Assembly: GCA_963761435.1 (NCBI GenBank)
Contig: CAVXHJ010000006.1
Coordinates: 1-64,000, forward strand
Reading direction: 5' to 3'
DNA length: 64,000 nucleotides
DNA from: Roseiarcus sp963761435
Lineage (GTDB): Bacteria; Pseudomonadota; Alphaproteobacteria; Rhizobiales; Beijerinckiaceae
Position numbers and translations under genes: made by a program. The notes beneath the pieces were generated by a model. That model made no database searches. It had not been told where the DNA came from and saw nothing but the letters and a program-made list of their open reading frames with translations. Positions 34,670-43,172 of this stretch are shown here, in pieces. Each line of letters starts with the position of its first letter. Positions within the stretch are counted from its first letter, which is position 1.

Positions 34670-36223
34670 ATGCTCGAGACGCAAGAGGGCGCCGACCGAG
34701 CAGCAGTCGTCGCGCCGGTCCTGGAGATCCGCGGCGTCGCCAAGCGTTTCGACGCCACCCAGGCGCTCGAAGACGTCTCGCTCGCGCTTCACGCCGGCGA
34801 AATTCACGCCCTGCTCGGCGAGAACGGCGCGGGCAAGTCGACGCTCATCAAGATCATAACCGGCGTGCATCAGCCGGATCGCGGCGAGATCCTTCTCTCT
34901 GGCCAGCCGGTCACGATACGCAGCGCCGCCGAGGCGCAACGGCTGGGCGTCGCCGCCATCTATCAAGAGCCCCTGCTGTTTCCCGATCTCAATGTCGCGG
35001 AGAACATTTTCATCAGTCATCAGGACCGGGGGGCCGTGGTCGACTGGCGGCGGATGTTCCAGGACGCCGAAAAGATTTTGGCCGAGCTTGGGGTCGCGCT
35101 CGACGTTCGAAATCCCGCGCGGGGATTGACATTGGCCGCCCAGCAATCGGTCGAGATCGCCAAAGCCATTTCTCTCAAGGTTCGCATCCTGATCATGGAC
35201 GAGCCGACGGCTTCGCTCTCGGCTCATGAAGTTCAGGAGCTGTTCAAGCTCGCCCTCGACCTGAAAAGGCAGGGCGTCGCCATCCTCTTTGTCAGCCATC
35301 GCATGGAAGAAGTGTTCGAGATCGCCGACAAGGTCACGGTCTTTCGCGACGGACGATTGATATCGACGCGCACGCGCCTTGAGGCGACCCCACAGCGCGC
35401 GATCGCCGACATGGTCGGCCGCGAGATCGATCTGACCAAGGTGCGAACAAGCGCGACTCGAAAAGACCTTGTTCTCAGGGTGACAAATCTCGGTCGCCAG
35501 GGCGTGTTCGAAGGCGTGACCTTCGATCTCCACCGGGGCGAGGTGCTGGGCTTCGCCGGGCTGATCGGGGCCGGGCGCACCGATGTCGGGCTTGCTCTCT
35601 TCGGTATCGAGCCTGCGACCTCCGGAACAATCCTTCTCGACGGCAAACCGGTAACGGTCCGTTCTCCGCGCGAGGGCATGAATCTGGGCGTCGCTTATGT
35701 TTCAGAAGACCGTCGCCAGCTCGGGCTCGTTCTCCCCATGGCGATTTTCGCCAACATCTCCTTGCCGGTTCTGCGCCGTTATCTCAATCGCCTCGGACTT
35801 GTTCGGACGGGCCTCGAGCGGAGGACCGCTGACGACTTCCGCACGAGGCTTGCGATTCGCTCGCCCTCGGTCGATGTGGAGGTGGCCAAGCTGTCGGGCG
35901 GGAATCAGCAGAAGGTCATGCTCAGCAAATGGCTCAACACCAATCCCTCGGTTTTGATTCTCGACGAGCCGACGCGCGGCGTCGACGTCGGCTCCAAGGC
36001 GGAGGTGCACGCAATCATCGGGCAGCTCGCGGCTGAGGGCATCGGGGTTATCGTGATCTCGTCGGATCTGCCTGAGGTCTTGGTTCTCAGCGACCGCGTT
36101 CTGGTCATGCGGGAGGGACGGCAAATGGCGATCCTCGACCGGGTCGAGGCCAACGAGGAGACCGTCATGACCGCCGCGATGGGCCAGAGATCGGCGGAGC
36201 TGTCGGACGGAAGGCTGTCATGA
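34670..36223 (+). CDS. Sugar ABC transporter ATP-binding protein (third importer, CUT2)
   Basis: A 517-residue two-domain ATPase: first Walker A GENGAGKST (near 55), LTLAAQQSVEIAKAI as signature region, LIMDEPTASL; second half with the degenerate GLIGAGRTD loop, LSGGNQQKVMLSKWL and LILDEPTRGVDVGSKAEV. The pattern fits RbsA/MglA/RhaT-type proteins. The order ATPase, permease, permease, binding protein is that of rhizobial rhamnose importers (RhaT/P/Q/S). The ATG at 34670 opens the frame but no strong ribosome site is seen; the next gene overlaps its stop as ATGA. Confidence 0.92.
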   Translation: MLETQEGADRAAVVAPVLEIRGVAKRFDATQALEDVSLALHAGEIHALLGENGAGKSTLIKIITGVHQPDRGEILLSGQPVTIRSAAEAQRLGVAAIYQEPLLFPDLNVAENIFISHQDRGAVVDWRRMFQDAEKILAELGVALDVRNPARGLTLAAQQSVEIAKAISLKVRILIMDEPTASLSAHEVQELFKLALDLKRQGVAILFVSHRMEEVFEIADKVTVFRDGRLISTRTRLEATPQRAIADMVGREIDLTKVRTSATRKDLVLRVTNLGRQGVFEGVTFDLHRGEVLGFAGLIGAGRTDVGLALFGIEPATSGTILLDGKPVTVRSPREGMNLGVAYVSEDRRQLGLVLPMAIFANISLPVLRRYLNRLGLVRTGLERRTADDFRTRLAIRSPSVDVEVAKLSGGNQQKVMLSKWLNTNPSVLILDEPTRGVDVGSKAEVHAIIGQLAAEGIGVIVISSDLPEVLVLSDRVLVMREGRQMAILDRVEANEETVMTAAMGQRSAELSDGRLS

Positions 36224-37278
36224 ACTGGCTCAAGCGTCGGGTCCGCCCCGAGCAGATCCGAGAGTTGAGCCTGCTCGTGCTTATCGTCGTGGCGATCCTG
36301 ATCTTCGGCTCGTTCATCGACAATTATTATAGCTTCCGGACGTTCAACCGCATCGCGTCGAGCGTCGCCATCATCACGGTCGTCGCCGTTGGCCAGACGT
36401 TGGTCGTGCTGACGCGCAATATCGACCTCTCGGTGGGTTCGATCGTCGGCTTCACCGCCTATTTCGTCGGGACGCTGATCGCCAGCCACAATAGCATCAA
36501 TCCCCTCGTGGCCGTCGCGATCGCGATCGCGATCGGCGCCGCGTTGGGCGTCGTCAACGGAGTCGTCGTTGCATGGGGCCGAGTGCCAGCGGTCGTGGTG
36601 ACGCTGGGAACGCTGGCGATTTATCGGGGCGTGCTGGTCGATCTCTCCGGCGCGAAGACCGTGACGACGGACAGCCTGCCCCAATGGCTTATCGATCTCC
36701 CCCTGTTCAACGTTGCGCCCATCGGAAGTCTCGACATTCGCGCCCTGTTCATGCTCGCGCTCGTCATCGTCATCGTCTTCCAGGTCGGAACCACCTATCT
36801 GAGCTTCGCCCGACGGTTCTATGCGATTGGCTCCAATCCCGAAGCGGCGCAGCTCATCGGACTGCCGATCAAGGGCGTCGTCTTCCTCGCGTTCGTCATT
36901 TGCGGCGCTCTTTCGGGGCTCGGCGGCTTCATGCTGCTCGCGCGCTTCGGCAACATCACGGTCGAGGCCGGGCGGGGGCTCGAGCTCAGCGTGGTCGCCG
37001 CTGTCGTCGTCGGCGGCGTTAATGTCTTTGGCGGCTCGGGGACCGTATCGGGCGCGATGCTCGGCGCGGTGATGATCGGGACGCTCGAGCAGAGTCTCTT
37101 TCGCCTGGGCATCAGCGAATTCTGGCTCGATGCGGTGCTCGGGCTGCTCATCTTGCTCGCAGTGGCGAGCGACGCCGTCATCCTGCAACGCCTGCGCCAG
37201 CTTTGGGGCGGCGCGGAATTGAAGCTGGTCGCGAAAGAAGCCGGCCCGGCTGCCGAGAAAGGCGCGCCACGGTCATGA
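36220..37278 (+). CDS. Sugar ABC transporter permease 1 (third importer)
   Basis: A 352-residue CUT2 permease with about ten hydrophobic segments, RNIDLSVGSIVGFTAYF near residue 65 and the EAA-like loop VVAAVVVGGVNVFGGSGTV near 260. The gene overlaps the ATPase stop and the next permease start, and a second permease follows, so the importer uses a heterodimeric channel, as RhaP/RhaQ do. The charged C-terminal tail after residue 325 is cytoplasmic. Confidence 0.92.
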   Translation: MNWLKRRVRPEQIRELSLLVLIVVAILIFGSFIDNYYSFRTFNRIASSVAIITVVAVGQTLVVLTRNIDLSVGSIVGFTAYFVGTLIASHNSINPLVAVAIAIAIGAALGVVNGVVVAWGRVPAVVVTLGTLAIYRGVLVDLSGAKTVTTDSLPQWLIDLPLFNVAPIGSLDIRALFMLALVIVIVFQVGTTYLSFARRFYAIGSNPEAAQLIGLPIKGVVFLAFVICGALSGLGGFMLLARFGNITVEAGRGLELSVVAAVVVGGVNVFGGSGTVSGAMLGAVMIGTLEQSLFRLGISEFWLDAVLGLLILLAVASDAVILQRLRQLWGGAELKLVAKEAGPAAEKGAPRS

Positions 37279-38240
37279 GCGCGCTTGAGAGACTCAAGGG
37301 CTGGGAAACGATGATGTTCGCGCTCTTGGTCGCGATCGTCGTCTTCAACAGCGTCGGATCCCCGTACTTTCTGAGCGTGGGCAATTTCGTCAATCTGTTC
37401 CAGCTTTCGATCGAGAAGAGCATTGTCGCGCTCACGATGGCGCTGATCATCATCGGGGGCGAAATCGATCTTTCTGTCGCGTCCGTCATGGGGCTTTCCG
37501 CCTGCGTCATGGCCTGGACGTTCCATGAGGGCCTGCCGATGCCGCTCGCTATTCTCATCGCGCTCGCTGCCGGCGTTCTCGCCGGACTCAACAACGCCTT
37601 CTGGATCGCGAGACTCGGATTGCCCTCGCTCGCCGTCACTCTCGCCGGCCTCATCGGTTATCGCGGGATCGCCCGCATCCTTCTGGAGGATCGGGCGATC
37701 GGCGGTTTTCCGGACTGGTTCAATACGCTCGGCCAGCAGGCTCTGATCGGCCCGCTCACCGCGGCGATCGGACTCTTCTTTCTCCTCTTCGCCTTCTTCG
37801 CGATCGTGCTGCACGGCTCCGCTTTCGGCCGTCTGGTCTATGTCGTGGGCAGCAACGTTCAGGCCGCGCGCTATTCCGGCGTGCGGGTGGGATTGGTCAA
37901 GGCGAGCTTGTTCGTCGGCTCGGCGTTTGTGGCGGCGCTTGCCGGAATCCTCTATGCTGCGCGATTGGGGTCGGTGCGCGGAGACATGGCGGAGGGCTTC
38001 GAGCTCGACGTCATCACCGCCGTGCTGTTGGGAGGGGTCAGCATTTTCGGCGGCAAGGGCAACCTGGTCGGCGTCGGCCTGGCCCTGCTCGTGATCTTGA
38101 ACCTTCGCAATGGAATGGGGCTTGCCGATATCACGGGCAACACCCAGAATTACGTGATCGGGGGGCTTCTCATCCTCTCGGTGTTGATCCCGAATATGTG
38201 GCAAGACATCCGCAACAAATGGAGAGGGAGAGAAACATGA
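37275..38240 (+). CDS. Sugar ABC transporter permease 2 (third importer)
   Basis: A 321-residue CUT2 permease, partner of the preceding one: GGEIDLSVASVMGLSA near residue 60 and DVITAVLLGGVSIFGGKG near 245. The ATG at 37275 overlaps the previous stop as ATGA; the stop is likewise overlapped by the binding-protein start. The complete four-gene order and overlap pattern make this the least damaged of the four importers in the window. Confidence 0.92.
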   Translation: MSALERLKGWETMMFALLVAIVVFNSVGSPYFLSVGNFVNLFQLSIEKSIVALTMALIIIGGEIDLSVASVMGLSACVMAWTFHEGLPMPLAILIALAAGVLAGLNNAFWIARLGLPSLAVTLAGLIGYRGIARILLEDRAIGGFPDWFNTLGQQALIGPLTAAIGLFFLLFAFFAIVLHGSAFGRLVYVVGSNVQAARYSGVRVGLVKASLFVGSAFVAALAGILYAARLGSVRGDMAEGFELDVITAVLLGGVSIFGGKGNLVGVGLALLVILNLRNGMGLADITGNTQNYVIGGLLILSVLIPNMWQDIRNKWRGRET

Positions 38241-39280
38241 GGAAGCTTTTTTTGAGCGCCGCGGCGCTCGCAATGATCGCGGCCCTGCCTCGATACGCGC
38301 TGGCGCAGGACGCCACCGCGACGCCGGGCCAGGCCGTCAGCATGGTGCTCCTGCCCAAGTTCCTTGGGATCCTGCCGTTCGACCAGGCGCACAAGGGGGC
38401 GGAAGAGGCCGCAAAGGAGCTCCAGAACCCGACGCCGCTCCAGTTCCTCGGCCCGACGCCGCAAAACAGCGTCGCCGGACAGATCGAGATCGTCACCAAC
38501 GCCACGACCCAGGGCGTCAAGGCGATCATGATCTCGAACAACTCTGGCGACCAGATCGTGCCGGCGGCCAAGGCCGCCCAGGCCAAGGGCATCAAGGTTG
38601 TGACCTGGGACTCGCCGATTCCCTCGTCCGAGGGCGAGGACGTGTTCGTGGCCCAGGTCGACTTCGCCGAGATCGGCAAGGTGATGGCCGACATGACCCT
38701 CGACCTTACGGGGCCGGGCGGCGGCAAATTCGCCATCCTCTCCGCTTCGCCTGACGCGGCCAACCAGAACGCCTGGATCGCTGCGATGAAGACGGCGCTG
38801 AAGGATCCCAAATACGCGAAGCTCAATCTCGTCGATACGGTCTACGGCAACGACGAATCCGAGAAGAGCTATACGCAGGCGCAGGCGCTGGTCGACAAAT
38901 ATCCCGACCTCAAAGTGATCATGGCGCCGACTTCGGTCGGCATTGTCGCCGCCGCCAAAGCGCTGCAGGACGAGAAGCTCTGCGACAAAGTCAAGATCAG
39001 CGGTCTCGGCTTGCCGAGCGAAATGCTCGCCTACACCAAGAACGGCTGCGCTCCTGAGTTCGCTCTCTGGAGCTTCGTCGACCTCGGGTACCTCGCCTAC
39101 TACACGTCCTACTTGCTCGCCACCGACGCTCTCAAGGCAGTGGAAGGCGCAAAGCTCAAGGCCGGCCGTATGGGCGAGTACACCATCACCAAGGATCCGA
39201 CCCGCGCCAAGGGCCTGCGCATCCTGATGGGGCCGTTCACGGTCTACAACAAGGACAATGTCGAAGCGGCGGCGAAGTAA
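38237..39280 (+). CDS. RhaS-like sugar ABC transporter substrate-binding protein
   Basis: A 347-residue periplasmic protein. The signal peptide spans MRKLFLSAAALAMIAALPR to about YALA-QD. The mature protein has features of rhamnose-binding RhaS proteins: LPKFLGILPFDQAHKGAEEA, GPTPQNSVAGQIEIV, and GIKVVTWDSPI near the hinge. The upstream frame is a shadow; the ATG at 38237 follows GGAGAGGGAGAGAAAC. A rhamnose-like substrate is the best guess given the operon layout and the mutarotase-like gene nearby at 42803, but family resemblance is not proof. Confidence 0.88.
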   Translation: MRKLFLSAAALAMIAALPRYALAQDATATPGQAVSMVLLPKFLGILPFDQAHKGAEEAAKELQNPTPLQFLGPTPQNSVAGQIEIVTNATTQGVKAIMISNNSGDQIVPAAKAAQAKGIKVVTWDSPIPSSEGEDVFVAQVDFAEIGKVMADMTLDLTGPGGGKFAILSASPDAANQNAWIAAMKTALKDPKYAKLNLVDTVYGNDESEKSYTQAQALVDKYPDLKVIMAPTSVGIVAAAKALQDEKLCDKVKISGLGLPSEMLAYTKNGCAPEFALWSFVDLGYLAYYTSYLLATDALKAVEGAKLKAGRMGEYTITKDPTRAKGLRILMGPFTVYNKDNVEAAAK

Positions 39281-39311
39281 TCCGCCTCGATCGCACCGGA
39301 TGAGAACAAGC

Positions 39312-39337
39312 GTCAGGTCGCCGCACGGCGACTTGAC
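39312..39337 (+). terminator. Hairpin after the third importer operon
   Basis: GTCAGGTCGCC (39312-39322) and GGCGACTTGAC (39327-39337) form an 11-base-pair stem with one G-U pair and a four-base loop, 32 bases after the binding-protein stop. No T-run follows, so it may act as a message stabiliser or a weak terminator before the GMC gene. Confidence 0.45.
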
Positions 39338-39386
39338 GCGCTCAATCTTGAAACGATCACGCTGAAGCGGGGACAAGGAACGCTCT

Positions 39387-40955
39387 ATGGCGGAGCCGAT
39401 CGATCACTTCGACGTGATTGTCGTGGGCGCGGGCTCGAGCGGCGGGGTCGTCGCCGCTCGCTTGTCGGAAAACGCGGCGCGGCGAGTTTTGCTGCTGGAG
39501 GCCGGGCCGGACTTTCCTTTGGAGGAAACGATCCCGCCGCTCTTCACCTTCAGCGGCGAGCACCACTGGCGCGGCGCGGCCGGGATACCTGAGTTCGACT
39601 GGGACTTCGTGAACACCGACGGCGCGGGCGCGTTGCAGGGGCGCAGCCTCAGGGTGCCTCGCGGACGACTCGTCGGCGGCACGTCGATGATCAACGCGAC
39701 GATCGCCGCGCGCGGCGCGCCGTTCGATTTCGATCGCTGGGCGGCGATGGGCAACAAGGGCTGGGCCTGGGCCGATCTGCTGCCGCTGTTCATCGCTATC
39801 GAAAACGACATCAATTTCGGCGACCAGCCGATCCACGGCCGCAACGGGCCGATCGTCATCCAGCGCTACAAGCCGCAGAGCTGGGCGCCGGTGAACCGCG
39901 CCATGTACGACGCCTGCGTCGAACTCGGCGTGCGCGAGGCGCCCGACCTCAACGCCCCCGATGGGCAGGCGGGCGTCATCGGGCCGATGCCGCATAACCG
40001 CTACAAGGAAGTCCGCCTCGGCACGCTCGTGACCTACGTGCGTTCCGCCCGCTCGCGGCCCAATCTGACCATCCGCGCCGGCAGCCACGTGGACCGGGTC
40101 CTGTTCGAAGGCGGCCGGGCCAGGGGCGTCACGTATCTGAACGCAGCGCGTGAGCGGCGTACCGCGACGGGCGACGAGATCGTCATCAGCGCCGGGGTCT
40201 ACAACAGCCCCGCCATCCTGCAGCGCTCCGGAATCGGCCCCGCCGAATGGCTGCGGCCGCTCGGAATCGACGTGGTCGCCGACCTTCCGGTCGGGAAGAA
40301 CCTCACCGACCATCCCGGCTTTCCGATGATGTTCAGGGCGGACGGCCTCGGCGTGACGACCGGGCGCTTCTTCGCCGCGAACGTGCGCGGGCCGGCCAAC
40401 GCGGCGGGCGAGCCGGAGTGGCAGACCCACCCGTTTCCGGTCGACGAGGAGGAGCATGCCGCTGGCTTCTGGACCTATCTCACGCGCCAGGAGCCGACAG
40501 GCGAAGTGCGCATCCAAAGCGCCGATCCGGCGCGCGCGCCGCTCATCGATCATCGGTACAACACGAGCGAGCAGGATCGCGTCCGGTTCGCCGATGCGCG
40601 TGCGTTCGTCAAGGCCATGCTGGGGAGCAAGACTTTCCGCTCGCACAACGCGGTGGCGATCGACGATCTCGACAAGCCGATCGCCGAGGCGCTGGCCGAG
40701 TCGATGGGACCCGCGCATCACCAGGCGAGTTCGAACAGGATGGGTCCGGACGGTGATAAGAACGCGGTCGTCGGGCCTGACCTTCGCGTCCGCGGCTTCG
40801 ACAATCTGCGCGTCGCCGACACCAGCATCTATCCCGACAATGTCATGCACAACACCAATCTCACTGCTCTCGTGGTCGGGGAAATGGCGGCGCGCTTCAT
40901 CGATTCGACCCAGCGCCTGAATTCGTGGCGAGACGAGCAGCGCCAGACCGGTTAG
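39387..40955 (+). CDS. GMC family FAD-dependent oxidoreductase
   Basis: A 522-residue flavoprotein: FDVIVVGAGSSGGVVAARLSE binds FAD (8-28), GGTSMINATIAARG is the GMC signature, GVYNSPAILQRSGIGP the second signature, and the C-terminal active-site region holds AHHQASSNRMGPD and NTNLTA. In choline-dehydrogenase-like members the HN/HH pair abstracts the alcohol proton; here H in AHHQAS and N in HNTNLT fill those places. It would oxidise a sugar or alcohol, passing electrons to oxygen or a quinone. It follows the RhaS-like importer and is convergent with the next permease. Confidence 0.9.
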   Translation: MAEPIDHFDVIVVGAGSSGGVVAARLSENAARRVLLLEAGPDFPLEETIPPLFTFSGEHHWRGAAGIPEFDWDFVNTDGAGALQGRSLRVPRGRLVGGTSMINATIAARGAPFDFDRWAAMGNKGWAWADLLPLFIAIENDINFGDQPIHGRNGPIVIQRYKPQSWAPVNRAMYDACVELGVREAPDLNAPDGQAGVIGPMPHNRYKEVRLGTLVTYVRSARSRPNLTIRAGSHVDRVLFEGGRARGVTYLNAARERRTATGDEIVISAGVYNSPAILQRSGIGPAEWLRPLGIDVVADLPVGKNLTDHPGFPMMFRADGLGVTTGRFFAANVRGPANAAGEPEWQTHPFPVDEEEHAAGFWTYLTRQEPTGEVRIQSADPARAPLIDHRYNTSEQDRVRFADARAFVKAMLGSKTFRSHNAVAIDDLDKPIAEALAESMGPAHHQASSNRMGPDGDKNAVVGPDLRVRGFDNLRVADTSIYPDNVMHNTNLTALVVGEMAARFIDSTQRLNSWRDEQRQTG

Positions 40956-40966
40956 ACGCCTGGCCG

Positions 40967-41983
40967 TTATGAAGGCAGCGCTTTGTCCCGCTGACGCTTG
41001 ACGATCTGGTCGAGCGCGACGGCGAGCACGATGACCGCGCCGGTCACGAATGTGCTCCAGGTCGCGTCGATGCCGAAAAAGATGATGCCGCTGCTGATCA
41101 CCTGGATGATCAGCATGCCGATGACGGCGCCGATGACCGTCCCCCAGCCGCCGGAAAGGGGCGTTCCGCCGATGATGACGGCGGCGATGACGATAAGCGC
41201 GAAATCGGCGCCTTCCTGGGGATCGATTGCGCCGCGGAAGCCGACATACATCGCCCCCGAAAGCCCGCAGATCGCGCCCATGAGGATGAGCGTCTGCAGG
41301 CGCACCAACGCAATCGGGATTCCGGCGAAGCGCGCGGCTTCCGGGCTGGAGCCGACCGCCTGCACGCGATAGCCGAACCGCGTCCGGTGAAGGACGATGT
41401 GGAGGACGACGGCCAATGCGATGAAGATGACGCCAACGACCGGGACGACGCGGAACACCTTCGTCGAGGCGAAGGCGAAGAAGCTGCTCGACTGGTCGGC
41501 CGGAAAGACCGCCCGGCCCTGGTTGACGACAAGCGACAGCCCCTCGAACATCGAATAGGTGCCGAGCGTGACGATGATGGACGGCAGCCTGAGGCCGATC
41601 GCCAGCACGCCGTTGACGAGCCCGAGAACAGCGCCGAAACCTACGCCGCCTAGCGCGGCGAGCCAGGGATTGACGCCCCAGACCATCATCAGCGCCGCGA
41701 CAACCGCGGAAAAATTGAACATCCACCCGACCGATAGGTCGATCTCCCGGATTGCGAGCAGGAACACCATGCCGAGCGACAGCATGCCCTGAAAGGTGGT
41801 GTTGCCGAGAATGGTCAGGAGGTTGATCGGGTTGAGAAAGCGCGGCCGCGCGATCCCGATGACCGCGATCATGACCAGAAGCGCGACAATGACGCCGATC
41901 TCATCGGGCAGGCGAAAGGATCTGCGGCGCAACGGCGGCGCGTCAGCGGCCTCTGTAACTGGCGGCGAGGGATCGTCCATCAC
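40967..41983 (-). CDS. Sugar ABC transporter permease (fourth importer)
   Basis: A 338-residue CUT2 permease: a short acidic N-terminus (DDPSPPVTEAAD), REIDLSVGWMFNF near 88 and IVIAAVIIGGTPLSGGWGTV near 275. The start is GTG at 41983 or ATG at 41980. Unusually it lies at the 3' end of its operon, separated from its ATPase by a mutarotase-like and an SDR gene. Gene order on the minus strand is binding protein, ATPase, mutarotase-like, SDR, permease. Confidence 0.9.
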   Translation of the reverse strand: MMDDPSPPVTEAADAPPLRRRSFRLPDEIGVIVALLVMIAVIGIARPRFLNPINLLTILGNTTFQGMLSLGMVFLLAIREIDLSVGWMFNFSAVVAALMMVWGVNPWLAALGGVGFGAVLGLVNGVLAIGLRLPSIIVTLGTYSMFEGLSLVVNQGRAVFPADQSSSFFAFASTKVFRVVPVVGVIFIALAVVLHIVLHRTRFGYRVQAVGSSPEAARFAGIPIALVRLQTLILMGAICGLSGAMYVGFRGAIDPQEGADFALIVIAAVIIGGTPLSGGWGTVIGAVIGMLIIQVISSGIIFFGIDATWSTFVTGAVIVLAVALDQIVKRQRDKALPS

Positions 41984-41984
41984 G

Positions 41985-42806
41985 CTACTTTTGCCATGGC
42001 GGCGCGTCCGTTGCCGTGCTCCAGCTTGGAATGGGGGCCTGCAGCCCGTCCTTGATCCATAGGAACTGGCCGTTGACCGAAGCGGCCTCGTCGCTCATCA
42101 GGTTGAGGATCAGATCGGCTGCTTTTTCGGGATCGTCTCCCCCGGTCTTCTCGACCCAGTCGGCCCATTGCACGAAGGGCTCCGCGCGCGGTCCAAGCCG
42201 CTGCGCCTTGGCCCGGATGTCGGCCCACATCTCCGTTTTGACGTCGCCGGGGTGGATGACATTCGCCGTGACGCCGGTCCCCTTCACCTCCGCAGCCAGG
42301 TGCCGCGTGAAATGGTTGAGGGCGGCCTTGCTCGTGGCGTAGGCGCTGTGAAGCGGTCCCGGCGGGTGCAGCGCGTTGGCCGAGGTGACGTTGACGATCC
42401 GCCCCCAGCCCGAATCGATCATGCCGCCGACAAAGGCCCGGCAGGTCAGATAGTGGCTGACCATGTTGACCATCATCGTTCCGATCCACTCGCGCGGCTC
42501 GCTGTCCTTGATGAGCTGAAGCGGCCCGTAAACCCCAGCCGCGTTGACGAGGATCGACGGCGCGCCGACGCGTTTGGCGCAGGCGACGACCGCCGCGACC
42601 GAACTCGGGTCGCTGAGATCGGCCGCCACAACCTCGGCGCGTCCGCCCTTTTCAGCGATGCCGCGCGCGGTCGACGCGAGGCTCGCCCCATCGCGTGCGA
42701 CAAGCACCAATGTCGCGCCTTTCTCCGCAAGCCGGATGGCGGCTCGCTGGCCGAGGCCGCGGCTCGCGCCGGTGACGACCGCGATCCTGCCCTTGAGATC
42801 GGTCAT
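41985..42806 (-). CDS. SDR family oxidoreductase
   Basis: A 273-residue short-chain dehydrogenase: VVTGASRGLGQRAAIRLAE, LVARD after strand 2 indicating NADP, VNAAGVY, catalytic S in NVTSANALH, YATSKAA and a long C-terminal helical end. The gene starts on an ATGA overlap with the mutarotase-like gene and ends just before the permease, so it is embedded in the fourth importer operon. A role in oxidising or reducing the imported sugar is likely; the longer upstream frame is a shadow. Confidence 0.9.
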   Translation of the reverse strand: MTDLKGRIAVVTGASRGLGQRAAIRLAEKGATLVLVARDGASLASTARGIAEKGGRAEVVAADLSDPSSVAAVVACAKRVGAPSILVNAAGVYGPLQLIKDSEPREWIGTMMVNMVSHYLTCRAFVGGMIDSGWGRIVNVTSANALHPPGPLHSAYATSKAALNHFTRHLAAEVKGTGVTANVIHPGDVKTEMWADIRAKAQRLGPRAEPFVQWADWVEKTGGDDPEKAADLILNLMSDEAASVNGQFLWIKDGLQAPIPSWSTATDAPPWQK

Positions 42807-43135
42807 CGCTTCGCGGCGGCTTTGGTCTCGAGATGGAAAACCTCTCGCAAGGAGCTCGAGTCGACGATCCCGTCGTCGCGAAAGACCATGAGCGGATTCA
42901 TCGCCTCTTCCGACCACTTGTCGTGGATCTTGGCATGCCAGAGCTTGTCCCACGCGTTCTCGTCCGCGATCTCCGAATAGAGGAAGAGAACCGGGTCGTT
43001 CTCGAAGATCGTCATCGTGGCGATGCCGCTCCGCTCGATCTCGGCGACCAACTCCGGCCACACGTTGTCGTGGAAGCGCTTGTAATCCGCGAGCTTGCCG
43101 GGCTTCAGGCGCATAGTGAAGGCGCGACGGATCAT
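42803..43135 (-). CDS. L-rhamnose mutarotase family protein
   Basis: A 110-residue protein of the RhaM/RhaU family: MIRRAFTMRLKPGKLADYKRFHDNVWPEL, with the active-site histidine in RFHDNVWPE, and AWDKLWHAKIHDKW. These dimeric ferredoxin-like barrels interconvert anomers of L-rhamnose and related deoxysugars. Its position in the importer operon supports a 6-deoxysugar substrate for the locus; other pyranoses are possible. It is coupled to the SDR by ATGA. Confidence 0.85.
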   Translation of the reverse strand: MIRRAFTMRLKPGKLADYKRFHDNVWPELVAEIERSGIATMTIFENDPVLFLYSEIADENAWDKLWHAKIHDKWSEEAMNPLMVFRDDGIVDSSSLREVFHLETKAAAKR

Positions 43136-43172
43136 GGGTCTTCTCTCTCAGTTGAGGTTGCGCGGCGTCGTC

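Noticed and set aside
36819..38273. 484-codon acidic/basic minus-strand frame over the third importer
   Set aside because: It is the complement of permease genes, low-complexity D/E/R-rich, and the plus-strand genes have full permease motifs.
39357..41726. 789-codon minus-strand frame opposite the GMC oxidoreductase
   Set aside because: No domain; it is antisense to the GMC gene and out of frame with the adjacent permease.
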